A stretch of 64,000 bases of DNA from Chondrus crispus (Eukaryota; Rhodophyta; Florideophyceae; Gigartinales; Gigartinaceae). Shown here piece by piece: positions 9,279 through 18,929 of this stretch (the stretch's first letter is position 1; the number at the start of each line of letters is the position of its first letter). Under the pieces are notes generated by a model that saw only the letters and a list, made by a program, of their open reading frames with translations, was not told the origin of the DNA and made no database searches. The position numbers and the translations under genes were made by a program. The stretch is taken from positions 30,001-94,000 of the forward strand of contig NC_020795.1 of assembly GCF_000350225.1 (NCBI RefSeq), read 5' to 3'.

Positions 9279-11426
9279 ATGAAAATTTCTTGGAAATGGC
9301 TAAATGAAATCCTTGATGTCTCTAATATATCATTAGATAAAATAACAAAAAAACTAATATTAGCTGGGTTTGAAATTGAAAGTATTGAAGACAAACCTAA
9401 TATTCAGGATAAAATTATTGATATCAGTATTACAGCAAATCGAGGTGACACATCAAGTATTATAGGACTTGCCAGAGAAATTAACACTCTATTTAATTTA
9501 AAAAGCCTATATATTAACAGGAATTATTACTTAAATTATAAAAATAGATCTAAAAAATTTATAAAAAAAAATAATTATATCAATGTAATAAAGACTAATG
9601 CAATATTAAGTTGTCATCTCAATACAATTGTCAATTTACGAAAGTGCTCATCGCCAATCTGGCTAATTAATTATTTAAAAGCGTATGAGATTAAATCAAA
9701 TAATATAATACAAGATATACAAGAATACATAAAAATCAAATGGGGACAAGATATTGAAATTTTTGATTTAGATAAAGTCAATTCAATTACTTCTAGTGGA
9801 CCTATAATAAATATTGAATTAGTAAAACAAACAAGTAGATGGATGGATACAATTAATACTAAACATATTAATAATGATGTATCTATTGAATTGCTCAAGT
9901 ATACCAATAAAACTTTATCAGTAATTGGAATCCAATCTAATCCAGAATTTCAATGTGATGACAATACTTCTTCAATTATAGTAGTTGGTACTACTTGCAA
10001 GAAGCAATATTTGAAAAAGATTATACAAAATATTAATTATAAGACAGAAAGAATACAACGACATTTAAAATATACTTCAATTGATGATTTGATTCAAGGA
10101 TACAATGAAACCATTCAAATAATTTCGCATTTAACTAAAGGTAAAATAGGACAGCCATATACTATTGGCAAAAATCAGTCTAGCAAGAGAGAAAAAACTA
10201 TTTACGTAAATAGAAAACAGATAATCAATATATTAGGTCCTGTACAAAACAGTTATGGACAAATATGTCAAAATAAAATACTTGAAATTCTACAGCAATT
10301 AAATTTTAAACCTGAATTTGTAAATGACCATTTTCAAGTTACTATTCCACAATATAGACAAGAAGACATTCAAAGAACTGCAGATGTAATTGAAGAAATA
10401 GGCAGAATATATGGATTTGACAACTTTATTGATACGTTACCAGCTTACACTAATAAAGGTAAAATCTCTAAACATATCAAATACATAGATAAAATGCGCA
10501 ATAGACTTAGTTATTTCGGATTACACGAACTTATTAATTATTCTCTTTCAACTCAAGACAAAATACATAATTCAACAATTCAATTGTATAATTCTTTACT
10601 AGATGATCAATCACAATTAAAAGATAATCTGATTGAAAATTTAATTCTTGCAAAACAATATAATATTCAAAAGAAAAACTTATTTATCGAATTTTTTGAA
10701 ATCGGTAAAGTATTTAATAAAGAATATCAATCTAAAAAAGAGTCTAAATATATAGAAAGTTTAAATTTAGCTGGAATACTAGGAAATGATAATTTTTATA
10801 AAGCATCATGGCAAGATAGATCTCACAGTCTGAGCTGGTTTCAAGCAAAAGGTTTACTAGAAGATTTTTTCGAACAAATAGAAATAAAAGTTAATTGGGT
10901 TAAACCTTATTCTAATCTAAGGTTTAATAAATGTTGGAATTCTATTTGCCATCCTTATCGATTATCTATTTTGTGCAATCAAGATACACAAGAGCCTATT
11001 GGAATATTTGGTGAACTAAATACTAAATGTAATAACAATATAAATAGCAGCCACAGAACCTATGTATTCGAACTTAACTTATACAAACTCATACAAGCAA
11101 AAAAAAATACAGAACATTTATCTTACATCTATCGACCCTATTCTAATTATCCAATTGTTATTAGAGATATCTCAATTAAAGTCAACAAGAATAATACAGC
11201 AAGAGCTATTCAAACAGATATACTAAATCTTAATAATCCTTTAATTAAGTCAGTTGATATATTAAGCGAATACAAAAGTCATCATTCAAATTCTTATAGA
11301 AATATAGGTTTACGTATTAAATATCAATCGAACTTAAAAACGCTGAACAATATAGAAATTGATAATATAAATAATGAGATTAATCAATTAGTAAGCAATA
11401 TATCAAAGAATAATCATTTAATGTAA
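9279..11426 (+). CDS. pheT: Phenylalanyl-tRNA synthetase beta chain
   Basis: The beta subunit binds tRNA-Phe; the catalytic alpha subunit is not in this window. The 715-residue product starts MKISWKWLNEILD. ITANRGDTSSIIGLAREI follows almost directly at about residues 50-67, so the EMAP-II tRNA-binding domain found in most bacterial PheT proteins is absent. A B5-type domain begins near YVNRKQIINILG, followed by DVIEEIGRIYGFD. The last 90 residues resemble the ferredoxin-fold anticodon-binding domain (YRPYSNYPIVIRDISI). The stop codon directly abuts the 3' end of rnpB on the other strand. Confidence 0.95.
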   Translation: MKISWKWLNEILDVSNISLDKITKKLILAGFEIESIEDKPNIQDKIIDISITANRGDTSSIIGLAREINTLFNLKSLYINRNYYLNYKNRSKKFIKKNNYINVIKTNAILSCHLNTIVNLRKCSSPIWLINYLKAYEIKSNNIIQDIQEYIKIKWGQDIEIFDLDKVNSITSSGPIINIELVKQTSRWMDTINTKHINNDVSIELLKYTNKTLSVIGIQSNPEFQCDDNTSSIIVVGTTCKKQYLKKIIQNINYKTERIQRHLKYTSIDDLIQGYNETIQIISHLTKGKIGQPYTIGKNQSSKREKTIYVNRKQIINILGPVQNSYGQICQNKILEILQQLNFKPEFVNDHFQVTIPQYRQEDIQRTADVIEEIGRIYGFDNFIDTLPAYTNKGKISKHIKYIDKMRNRLSYFGLHELINYSLSTQDKIHNSTIQLYNSLLDDQSQLKDNLIENLILAKQYNIQKKNLFIEFFEIGKVFNKEYQSKKESKYIESLNLAGILGNDNFYKASWQDRSHSLSWFQAKGLLEDFFEQIEIKVNWVKPYSNLRFNKCWNSICHPYRLSILCNQDTQEPIGIFGELNTKCNNNINSSHRTYVFELNLYKLIQAKKNTEHLSYIYRPYSNYPIVIRDISIKVNKNNTARAIQTDILNLNNPLIKSVDILSEYKSHHSNSYRNIGLRIKYQSNLKTLNNIEIDNINNEINQLVSNISKNNHLM

Positions 11427-11798
11427 AGAGTAAGTCTTAAGCCGGATTCTGTTCTTCATTTGTAATTATAATAAAAATACAGATACAAAAAGGGTAGTTA
11501 TTCATCTAGAGTTATTTATCTTAATTAACTTCTTGCAGATTTAAACAATTAATAATTATTATAATCAAAATTACTTTACTCTATATATGGGGTTTACCAA
11601 GCAAATATTATTACAATACTTCTGGTGCGCTCTTACCACACCTTTGCATCCTTACCTAAATTTTATATAGGCGGTTTTTTTCTGTGGCACTTTCCTCGCA
11701 ATTGCTTACACTATTTGTTAAATAGCTATATATTTTAAATAGAGACCGGACTTTCCTCAAATTTGTACAAAAATTTGCAACTACCTATGCTTACTCTA
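11427..11798 (-). ncRNA. rnpB: RNase P RNA
   Basis: This catalytic RNA matures tRNA 5' ends. On the minus strand the gene begins AGAGTAAGC..., has the conserved GAGGAAAGTCCGG (11746-11758) and ends with AAGAACAGAATCCGGC and CTTAAGACTTACTCT. The two ends pair as P1 (GAGTAAG at 11790-11796 with CTTACTC at 11428-11434). It is about 370 bases long and cyanobacterial in type. Ends are estimated from P1. It lies tail to tail with pheT with no spacer. Confidence 0.93.
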
Positions 11799-11870
11799 TA
11801 ATTATATAATATTATATTAATTGATATATATGCAAATCAAATTTTATTAAAAGAATATTATACACACAAT

Positions 11871-12665
11871 ATGAAAACGGATAAAGGATTTACAGACAGT
11901 AATTTTGCATCTATGCTCAATGAATATAATTACAATTTACATCCTGGTGATATAGTTGCTGGAACAATTTTTAACCAAGAAGAAAAAGGTTTTTTAGTTG
12001 ATATTGGCACAAAGATGGCCGGCTTTTTACCACATGAAGAACTTACTTTAAATAACAACATTATAAAAGAAAAGTATATACTTTATGTACCTAATGAAAC
12101 TAGAGAATTTTTTCTTTTAGCTTATAATAAAATTACAAATCAACTAATTTTATCAATCAAAAGATTGGAATATATTAGAGCATGGAAAAGAATTAAACAA
12201 ATAGAAAATGAAGACATAATATTAAGTAGTAAAATAATAAGCAAAAATAAAGGTGGTGCAATAGTAAATGTAGAAGGTTTAGATGGATTTATACCTAATT
12301 CACATTTAACAATCAATATAGACAAAAAATTGATAAATAAGCAATATATAAAGTGTAAACTACTATTAGCTAATGAAAAGGCAAATCAACTAATTCTTAG
12401 TAATAAAAAAGCTAGCTTATCTATGTCATCCAATAAATTAAAAATAGGAAAAATTGTCACAGGAAAAATTATTAAGATAGAAAATTATGGAATTTTTATA
12501 CAAATATATGGAATTATAGGATTATTACATATATCTGAAATTGGAAATAAGAATATACAAGATATTCATCATATTTTCAATATAGGAGATCATATCACAG
12601 TTAAAATTTTACATATAGATTTAGAACAAGGTCGACTATCAGTTTCAAGACGTTACATAGATTAG
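11871..12665 (+). CDS. rps1: Ribosomal protein bS1 (three S1 repeats)
   Basis: S1 helps the small subunit bind mRNA leaders. The 264-residue product has three S1 RNA-binding repeats: about 24-95 (HPGDIVAGTIF...GFLVDIG), about 105-177 (SKNKGGAIVNVEGLDGFIPNSHL) and about 190-262 (IGKIVTGKIIKIENYGIFI...GLLHISEI). This is shorter than the six-repeat E. coli protein but usual for cyanobacteria and plastids. Its stop overlaps the thiS stop region by four bases on the opposite strand. Confidence 0.96.
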   Translation: MKTDKGFTDSNFASMLNEYNYNLHPGDIVAGTIFNQEEKGFLVDIGTKMAGFLPHEELTLNNNIIKEKYILYVPNETREFFLLAYNKITNQLILSIKRLEYIRAWKRIKQIENEDIILSSKIISKNKGGAIVNVEGLDGFIPNSHLTINIDKKLINKQYIKCKLLLANEKANQLILSNKKASLSMSSNKLKIGKIVTGKIIKIENYGIFIQIYGIIGLLHISEIGNKNIQDIHHIFNIGDHITVKILHIDLEQGRLSVSRRYID

Positions 12666-12877
12666 CCACCACCAACAATTGTAATGACTTCTAATCTATC
12701 TCGATCTACTAATACAATATTAGAAAATTGATTGCTGTTTATTATCTCTTTATTATACTCTACTACAATAGAACCTATTTGAAAGCCTAAATAAATCAGT
12801 AAATCATATAAAGACATTGTACGAGAACAATTAAAAGCTTCACCATTGACAAAAATTGTATTATACAGAATATTCAT
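12662..12877 (-). CDS. thiS: Sulfur-carrier protein ThiS
   Basis: ThiS is a small ubiquitin-fold protein whose C-terminal Gly-Gly is adenylated and thiocarboxylated to give sulfur to the thiamin thiazole. The product ends IVGGG and has the family pattern MNILYNTIFVNGE...DRDRLEVITIVGG. I place the start at MNIL (71 residues) because bacterial ThiS begins there; an ATG 12 bases upstream would add MFLI. A MoeB-type activating enzyme with a rhodanese domain is encoded at 17716. thiG, its usual partner, is outside the window. Confidence 0.92.
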   Translation of the reverse strand: MNILYNTIFVNGEAFNCSRTMSLYDLLIYLGFQIGSIVVEYNKEIINSNQFSNIVLVDRDRLEVITIVGGG

Positions 12878-12926
12878 AATTAAAAACATAGACGTAATAT
12901 AAAAAAACTATTATAATAGTATTTAT

Positions 12927-13000
12927 GGCGGGTGTAGCCAAGAGGTTAAGGCAATGGATTGTGATTCCATCATTCGCGGGTTCGACTCCCGTCATTCGCC
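12927..13000 (+). tRNA. trnH: tRNA-His(GUG)
   Basis: The anticodon loop TTGTGAT gives GTG. G at 12927 is the encoded extra 5' nucleotide (G-1) that faces discriminator C at 13000, a tRNA-His identity feature; GCGGGTG pairs with CATTCGC. The last nine bases overlap the end of ycf29 on the opposite strand. Confidence 0.96.
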
Positions 13001-13630
13001 CTCATTTATTGCAATTTTCTGACTCAAAATAAATCGAGCTAGTTCTGTACGATTTTTCGTTGAAGTTTTATTGAGTAATCTACTTACATATTTTTCAACA
13101 TTTTTAATACTTATATTTAGGCATGCAGCTATATCTTTATTTCGAAGACCTTTAACCACTAACTGTAAAATAGTTGTTTCTCTATTTGTAAAACTAATAA
13201 CAGATAACTGTGAATTATTTTTTTTCTTATTTTTTTTTGCTGTATATTTTTGTAATAAAGAAATATGAGTAAATAAACTACAGATAATAGACAATAATTC
13301 TTTAGGGTCAAAAGGCTTAGTGATATAGGCATTACAGCCTAAATCATAAGCTTTAATTCTATCATTAGTCATTCCTTTAGCTGTTAAAAATATTACTGGA
13401 ATACCGCATAATTTTTCATCTTCTTTCAACTTAGAAATAAAAGTATATCCATCTAACTTAGGCATCATAATATCAGCAATAATCAAATCTGGCTTATTTT
13501 TTTTTATACTTAATAAAGCAGTATTAGCATCTTGACAAGACTCAACAAAAAAACCCTCTGATTTTAGATATGAAGAGATAGAATCTCTTAAATATATATC
13601 ATCATCAACAAGTAATAATTTTCTTTTCAT
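12992..13630 (-). CDS. ycf29: Response regulator with LuxR-type DNA-binding domain (Ycf29)
   Basis: A 212-residue two-component response regulator. The receiver domain (1-120) keeps the acidic pair Asp10/Asp11, phospho-acceptor Asp53 in IADIMMP, Thr83 and Lys105 (ITKPFDP). The C-terminal LuxR/NarL helix-turn-helix (about 145-205) contains FTNRETTILQLVVKG and NISIKNVEKYVSRLL. This domain type distinguishes Ycf29 from the OmpR-type Ycf27. The stop codon lies inside trnH. No histidine kinase is encoded nearby, so the partner is elsewhere in the plastid or nuclear. It is divergent from ntcA, 56 bases away. Confidence 0.95.
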   Translation of the reverse strand: MKRKLLLVDDDIYLRDSISSYLKSEGFFVESCQDANTALLSIKKNKPDLIIADIMMPKLDGYTFISKLKEDEKLCGIPVIFLTAKGMTNDRIKAYDLGCNAYITKPFDPKELLSIICSLFTHISLLQKYTAKKNKKKNNSQLSVISFTNRETTILQLVVKGLRNKDIAACLNISIKNVEKYVSRLLNKTSTKNRTELARFILSQKIAINEGE

Positions 13631-13686
13631 ATTGATATATTATAAAATACATTGAGTGATTACATATACAACTATTTAGACCAATT

Positions 13687-14319
13687 ATGAAATGGATTAA
13701 TTATTTTACAGTATATAAAATACCTTTTTATATATATAAACTCAATAAAGGTGATTCCATCATCTATATGAACTATAAAAAGCAATGTACATCAATTATT
13801 ATCACATACGGTATACTGCATTTATTAAAAATTTTTACAAATAAAGAAATTATAACAATCGGTATTTTAGGTAAAGAAAATATTATACATTCATTAACAG
13901 AACAAAAGAATTGCTACTATCAATTAATTGCTATTGAAGAAAGTTTTTTAGTGAGCTTTAAATGGTCCGATTTAATTACTAGCTACAATTCATACAATAA
14001 TAATTATTTATTTATAAATATACTTAATGCATATCAAAATACTCTAAATAAATATGAGATGATGAATCAAATTTTAATACATAAATATACAAAAAATAGA
14101 ATTATACAGTTAATTTTATTTTTATGCAAAGAATTTGGTTTTATTCAACAAAATTTTATCATATTGCCATTCCAATTTTCACAAATAACTATGAGCATAG
14201 TAACAGCTAGTAATAGATCCACTATAAACAAAGTTATGAAAAAATTATATAGAAAAAATACTATTTTTTACTCACATAATAAATATATATGCTTAGTAGA
14301 CCCTTTTCAATTACTTTAA
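13687..14319 (+). CDS. ntcA: Global nitrogen transcription regulator NtcA (CRP family)
   Basis: A 210-residue CRP/FNR-family regulator, also known as ycf28. The N-terminal cyclic-nucleotide-like beta roll carries IPFYIYKLNKGDSIIY and ITIGILGKEN. The C-terminal winged helix includes LPFQFSQITMSIVTASNRSTINKVMKKL, in which SNRSTINKVMKKL is the recognition helix. In cyanobacteria NtcA senses 2-oxoglutarate and activates nitrogen-assimilation genes; red algal plastids keep it. It is considerably diverged and A+T-biased. It is transcribed divergently from ycf29, so the 56-base spacer may hold both promoters. Confidence 0.9.
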   Translation: MKWINYFTVYKIPFYIYKLNKGDSIIYMNYKKQCTSIIITYGILHLLKIFTNKEIITIGILGKENIIHSLTEQKNCYYQLIAIEESFLVSFKWSDLITSYNSYNNNYLFINILNAYQNTLNKYEMMNQILIHKYTKNRIIQLILFLCKEFGFIQQNFIILPFQFSQITMSIVTASNRSTINKVMKKLYRKNTIFYSHNKYICLVDPFQLL

Positions 14320-14450
14320 ATTAAAAATAAAGAATTGTTATGCTAAATCATATATAAATGTTATAATAAGATCTATGTAATTAAACTATCTCTCATAGTA
14401 TCATAGTTGTCTAAATGTAAAATAATTTATATAATAGTCGATTCATCGTT

Positions 14451-15098
14451 ATGAGTAAAGTATACGATTGGTTTGAAGAAAGATTAGAAATTCAAGCAAT
14501 AGCAAATGATATCACAAGTAAATATGTACCTCCTCATGTTAATATCTTTTATTGCTTAGGAGGAATTGTATTTACATCATTTTTAATTCAAGTAGCAAGT
14601 GGTTTTGCTATGACATTTTACTACAGACCAACTGTTACAGAAGCGTTTTCTTCTGTTGAATATATTATGACCGACGTCAACTTTGGATGGTTAATTAGAT
14701 CTATACACAGATGGTCGGCAAGTATGATGGTTTTAATGCTTATACTTCACATGTTCAGAGTATATTTAACAGGTGGATTTAAGAAACCACGTGAATTAAC
14801 ATGGGTTACAGGAGTTATATTAGCTGTACTAACTGTATCTTTTGGTGTTACAGGCTATTCATTACCGTGGGATCAAATTGGATATTGGGCAGTTAAAATT
14901 GTAACTGGTGTACCAGAAGCTATACCAGTAGTTGGTGGCAGTATAGTTGAATTACTAAGAGGAAGCGTGAGTGTTGGACAAAGTACCTTAACTCGATTTT
15001 ATAGCTTACATACATTTGTCTTACCTTTATTAACAGCTGTCTTCATGTTAATGCATTTTTTAATGATACGTAAACAAGGTATATCAGGACCTCTATAA
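14451..15098 (+). CDS. petB: Cytochrome b6
   Basis: Core subunit of the cytochrome b6f complex in the thylakoid, carrying two b hemes and the extra heme c. The 215-residue product begins [15 protein letters not shown] and has four membrane helices with paired histidines in [20 protein letters not shown] and [10 protein letters not shown]...LMHFLM. The gene is intact and intronless. petD follows 46 bases later, the conserved petB-petD pair. Confidence 0.98.
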   Translation: MSKVYDWFEERLEIQAIANDITSKYVPPHVNIFYCLGGIVFTSFLIQVASGFAMTFYYRPTVTEAFSSVEYIMTDVNFGWLIRSIHRWSASMMVLMLILHMFRVYLTGGFKKPRELTWVTGVILAVLTVSFGVTGYSLPWDQIGYWAVKIVTGVPEAIPVVGGSIVELLRGSVSVGQSTLTRFYSLHTFVLPLLTAVFMLMHFLMIRKQGISGPL

Positions 15099-15144
15099 AT
15101 ATAAAACCTTATAAGCTAAACAACTGAAATACAGGAATTTTCAT

Positions 15145-15627
15145 ATGTCTATTATCAAAAAACCCGATTTAACTGACCCAAAACTACGAGCAAAACTAGC
15201 GAAAGGTATGGGACACCATTACTACGGTGAACCTGCATGGCCTAATGATATATTTTACATGTTTCCAGTAGTGATTTTAGCAACTATCGCATGTGATGTA
15301 GGATTATCTATACTAGAACCTTCTGTTCTTGGCGAAAAAGCAAATCCGTTTGCTACACCACTAGAAATATTGCCTGAGTGGTATTTTTTTCCTACTTTTA
15401 ATTTACTAAGGGTTATTCCAAATAAATTAATAGGTGTCTTATCTATGGCATCTGTACCATTTGGATTAATTACTATACCATTTGTTGAAAGTATTAATAA
15501 ATTTCAAAACCCTTTCCGAAGACCTATTGCAACTAGTGTATTTTTAATAGGTACATTTGTTAGTATATGGCTAGGTATTGGAGCAACCATGCCTTTATCT
15601 AAAGCACTTACATTAGGCGTATTTTAA
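15145..15627 (+). CDS. petD: Cytochrome b6f subunit IV
   Basis: Subunit IV completes the quinol-oxidising Qo site with cytochrome b6. The 160-residue protein has three membrane helices. It contains the conserved [13 protein letters not shown] segment with the Qo PEWY motif. It is full length, uninterrupted, and cotranscribed with petB. A perfect 40-base palindrome lies between its stop and that of rpl12. Confidence 0.98.
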   Translation: MSIIKKPDLTDPKLRAKLAKGMGHHYYGEPAWPNDIFYMFPVVILATIACDVGLSILEPSVLGEKANPFATPLEILPEWYFFPTFNLLRVIPNKLIGVLSMASVPFGLITIPFVESINKFQNPFRRPIATSVFLIGTFVSIWLGIGATMPLSKALTLGVF

Positions 15628-15646
15628 TTAAAAATTGTAATTAAAA

Positions 15647-15686
15647 AATAATAAGACAGCTAATAATTATTAGCTGTCTTATTATT
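15647..15686. terminator. Perfect 40-bp palindrome between petD and rpl12
   Basis: Twenty bases (15647-15666, core ATAAGACAGCTAATAA) are followed at once by their exact reverse complement (15667-15686), with no spacer. The right edge touches the rpl12 stop codon at 15687. Placed between convergent genes, it can serve as a two-way terminator or 3'-end protector. Confidence 0.8.
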
Positions 15687-16082
15687 TTACTTAATTGATA
15701 CTTTAGCACCTACTTCTTCTAATTTATCTTTCATTTCTTCTGCATCTTCTTTAGAAGTTCCTTCTTTTAATACCTTAGGTACTGATTCTACTAAATCTTT
15801 TGCTTCTTTTAAGCCCAAACCAGTAAGTGAACGTACAATTTTTAGAATGGCTATTTTTTTTGCACTAGGAACTTCTTCCAATACTAAATTAAACTCTGTC
15901 TTTTCTTCTTCTTCATTTGTACTATTATCACCTCCTGCGCTTGGCATTACTAGCATATTAGAATTAGCAGCAACAGATGCATCAACGTTAAAAACATCCT
16001 CTATTTGACTTACTAGCTCCGCAGCTTCTAAAAGAGTTAAAGTTTTCAAGTCTTCTACAATCGATTCAATTTTATTAACCAT
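15687..16082 (-). CDS. rpl12: Ribosomal protein bL12
   Basis: L7/L12 forms the flexible stalk that recruits translation factors. The 131-residue product has the N-terminal dimerisation domain ([20 protein letters not shown]), an acidic hinge ([11 protein letters not shown]) and the C-terminal domain with [25 protein letters not shown]. It is the last gene of the rpl11-rpl1-rpl12 operon, 67 bases after rpl1; rpl10 is missing, as expected in red plastids. Confidence 0.97.
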   Translation of the reverse strand: MVNKIESIVEDLKTLTLLEAAELVSQIEDVFNVDASVAANSNMLVMPSAGGDNSTNEEEEKTEFNLVLEEVPSAKKIAILKIVRSLTGLGLKEAKDLVESVPKVLKEGTSKEDAEEMKDKLEEVGAKVSIK

Positions 16083-16149
16083 AATATAAAATAGATAAAT
16101 AACAAATAAATATAATAAGCAGTAAAAAAGTTTATAGATAAATGATATA

Positions 16150-16863
16150 TCAACTTACCTTTGATTCAATTTTTTTCAATAGATTAATATCTAATGGAAT
16201 TGATGGTCCCATTGTACTGGATAAATAAATATATTTCCAGTACTTACCTTTTGAACCTGAAGGACGATTTTTATCAATTGATTCTTGTAAAGCAATTAAA
16301 TTTAAATATAAATCATCAGATATAAAATTTAATTTACCGAATGGAACGTGTACAACACCTGAACGATCAATTCGATATTCTAATTTACCAGCTTTAAAAT
16401 CAGTAATAGCTCGTTTTAAATCTACAGTCACCGTACCTGCTTTAGGTGATGGCATTAAACCTCTTGGACCCAAAATTCTACCCATTTTTGCTACCAAAGG
16501 CATTACATCAGGAGTTGCAATTAATTTATCAAAATTTAGATGACCTTGCATAATTTGATCTATTAAATCTTCTGAACCAACTAAATCAGCATTTGCAGAT
16601 AAAGCTTGTGCAACTTTTTCACCTTTTGTAACAACAGCAACACGAACTACTTTTCCTATTCCTTTTGGAAGTATTACAGTAGACCTTAATTGCTGATCCG
16701 CATGCTTAGGATCTAAAGCTAATACGATATGTGCTTCTATTGTTTCATCAAATTTCACATTAGACACATCTTTTAATAAATTTATTGCTTCTAAAGGACT
16801 ATATAACTTATTTTTATCAACCTTTTGTAAAGCTTGTTGGAAACGGCGTGAATGTTTACGCAT
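16150..16863 (-). CDS. rpl1: Ribosomal protein uL1
   Basis: L1 forms the mobile stalk that handles E-site tRNA. The 237-residue protein has the family signature [25 protein letters not shown] and a C-terminal [10 protein letters not shown]. In bacteria L1 represses its own operon by binding the mRNA; whether that holds here is unknown. It lies 22 bases after rpl11. Confidence 0.97.
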   Translation of the reverse strand: MRKHSRRFQQALQKVDKNKLYSPLEAINLLKDVSNVKFDETIEAHIVLALDPKHADQQLRSTVILPKGIGKVVRVAVVTKGEKVAQALSANADLVGSEDLIDQIMQGHLNFDKLIATPDVMPLVAKMGRILGPRGLMPSPKAGTVTVDLKRAITDFKAGKLEYRIDRSGVVHVPFGKLNFISDDLYLNLIALQESIDKNRPSGSKGKYWKYIYLSSTMGPSIPLDINLLKKIESKVS

Positions 16864-16885
16864 ATTGACAATTACCTCCTTAACA

Positions 16886-17308
16886 TTAAGTTACTTGGAT
16901 ACCCATGCTATTTGCTGTTCCTTTAATAATTAACATTGCTTTTTCTATATCTTGTGTATTTAGATCTTGCAATTTTAATTCTGCTATTTCTTTTAACTGT
17001 TGATTAGAAATAGAGCCTACTTTATCTATGTTTGGTTTACCTGATCCTTTTTGAAGACTAGCTGCTTTAGATAATAAAACTGAAGCCGGAGGAGTTTTTA
17101 AAATAAACGAAAAACTACGATCTTCATAAACAGAAATTTCTACTGGTATTACTAAGCCAACTTTTTGAGCAGTTCTAGCATTATATTCTTTACAAAACAT
17201 AACAATATTCGCACCATATTGCCCTAACGCTGGTCCTACTGGTGGAGCTGGAGTGGCTTTGCCTGCATTTAGAGCAAGTTTAATAAGTCCAACAATTTTT
17301 TTAACCAT
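16886..17308 (-). CDS. rpl11: Ribosomal protein uL11
   Basis: L11 binds the GTPase centre of 23S rRNA. The 140-residue product has the N-terminal proline-rich [17 protein letters not shown] and the C-terminal domain ending [14 protein letters not shown]. It is the first gene of the rpl11-rpl1-rpl12 operon, whose promoter should lie in the 220-base spacer before trnW. Confidence 0.97.
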   Translation of the reverse strand: MVKKIVGLIKLALNAGKATPAPPVGPALGQYGANIVMFCKEYNARTAQKVGLVIPVEISVYEDRSFSFILKTPPASVLLSKAASLQKGSGKPNIDKVGSISNQQLKEIAELKLQDLNTQDIEKAMLIIKGTANSMGIQVT

Positions 17309-17528
17309 AAAATCTTAATTAATACAATATTAAATAAAAGTATAAAAAGTAAATCAGTATAATAAAGATACAATCCTCATTGTAATAAAACAACTTTATT
17401 AATCATTATATGAATAATATATTATTTTTCCAATAGCCTAAAATATAATCTCATCAATAAATACAGAATTCTATTAAATCAACATAAAAATATAACCATT
17501 TATCTTAATTTATTAATAGAACTTATAT

Positions 17529-17601
17529 CACGCCTTGAAGGACTTGAACCCTCGACATTAGGTTTTGGAAACCTACGTTCTACCACCTGAACTAAAGGCG
17601 T
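17529..17601 (-). tRNA. trnW: tRNA-Trp(CCA)
   Basis: A 73-base cloverleaf on the minus strand. The anticodon loop TTCCAAA gives CCA, the seven-pair acceptor stem is ACGCCTT/AAGGCGT, and the discriminator is G. The spacers on either side (220 and 114 bases) hold no other gene that I can see. Confidence 0.96.
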
Positions 17602-17715
17602 ACTATAACATTATAATAGTCAATATCTATAAATGATAGAAAATTACGATTTATAATATATTGTTAAGTATAAACATACTATAATAATTTTATCTTAAGT
17701 TAAATTATATCAATT

Positions 17716-18819
17716 ATGTTCAATTTTAATCAAGATATCCTCAAATTATGTAAAGAAGAATATTTAATCTATTCACGACACCTAATTCTAAATGAGATTG
17801 GTTTAGTTGGCCAACAAAGACTCAAACAGGCCAATATTTTATGTATAGGAGCTGGTGGTTTAGCATGTCCTGCTATTTTATATCTAGCTTCATCAGGAAT
17901 AGGATCTATTGGTATTATTGACAGTGATATAGTATCAATTTCAAACTTACATCGACAAGTTCTTTATACAAGAAATAATATTAATGAATTAAAAACTAAG
18001 TCTATTAAAAAAAGAATAGAAACCATTAATCCTTATTGTAAAACTCATATATATTCTTATAAATTAACTAAAGAGAATGCTTTAGACTTAATAAAAAATT
18101 ATGATCTTATTTTGGATACGAGTGATAATTTTGATACTAGATATATAATAGATGAAGCTTGTAATATACTACACAAAATACATATATACGGAGCTGTACA
18201 AAATTTCGAAGGACAAATAAGCGTTTTTAATTATAAAAATGGACCTAAATATTCAGAGATATATCCTCGAACTTCAGATTTAGAAATGAATAATTGTAAC
18301 AAGATTGGAATTCTAGGTATTGTACCAGGAATTATTGGTATTTTACAAGCGACAGAAGCGTTAAAAATAATACTTGGTATAGGGAAAATTTTAAGCGGAT
18401 ATATATTGATATATAATGCTCTTAATATGTCATTCTACACAATACAATTACCAATTACAAATACTCGTACAATTCTTAAAAATCAAACTAGTATATATAA
18501 AATAGAGCAAGCAAAAATTATATTAGTAAATGAACTAAAAAAGAAAATTGAATATAAAGAGCAAGTTTTCATAATTGACGTCAGACAGATTCAAGAATTC
18601 AATCAATATCATATTCATAATGCTTTTAATATACCATTACAAAAACTCAAACAAAAAAAATATATACAATTCATTTATCAAAATTTAATTAATAAAACTA
18701 TAATTATTTACTGTAGTAATAATTCTCGCTCTATTATAGGATCTCAAATATTAAATATACATAAGATTAATCACTACAGATTAAAAGATGGATTACTTAA
18801 ATGGTTACCAATGCAATAG
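17716..18819 (+). CDS. moeB: MoeB/ThiF-type activating enzyme fused to a rhodanese domain
   Basis: An E1-like enzyme that adenylates the C-terminal glycine of small sulfur carriers such as MoaD or ThiS. The N-terminal 250 residues carry GAGGL (45-49), the DSD acidic motif (69-71), NLHRQ (77-81) and GILGIVPGIIG. The C-terminal domain (about 275-367) is rhodanese-like with active-site Cys333 in YCSNNSRS, a likely persulfide donor. The first zinc CxxC of MoeB is replaced by KYSE within GPKYSEIYP, and I see no second pair. The Cys before NKIGILG is kept. With thiS in the same genome, thiamin or molybdopterin sulfur transfer is the likely role. Confidence 0.93.
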   Translation: MFNFNQDILKLCKEEYLIYSRHLILNEIGLVGQQRLKQANILCIGAGGLACPAILYLASSGIGSIGIIDSDIVSISNLHRQVLYTRNNINELKTKSIKKRIETINPYCKTHIYSYKLTKENALDLIKNYDLILDTSDNFDTRYIIDEACNILHKIHIYGAVQNFEGQISVFNYKNGPKYSEIYPRTSDLEMNNCNKIGILGIVPGIIGILQATEALKIILGIGKILSGYILIYNALNMSFYTIQLPITNTRTILKNQTSIYKIEQAKIILVNELKKKIEYKEQVFIIDVRQIQEFNQYHIHNAFNIPLQKLKQKKYIQFIYQNLINKTIIIYCSNNSRSIIGSQILNIHKINHYRLKDGLLKWLPMQ

Positions 18820-18929
18820 AATGTTATCATAAAGAATAATTTGTAAATAGAAAATTAAAAATCTATAAAAACAAGTTTTATAATATAATCAATTTTATAC
18901 TTTCAATTAATTTAATTAATAAAACAAAT

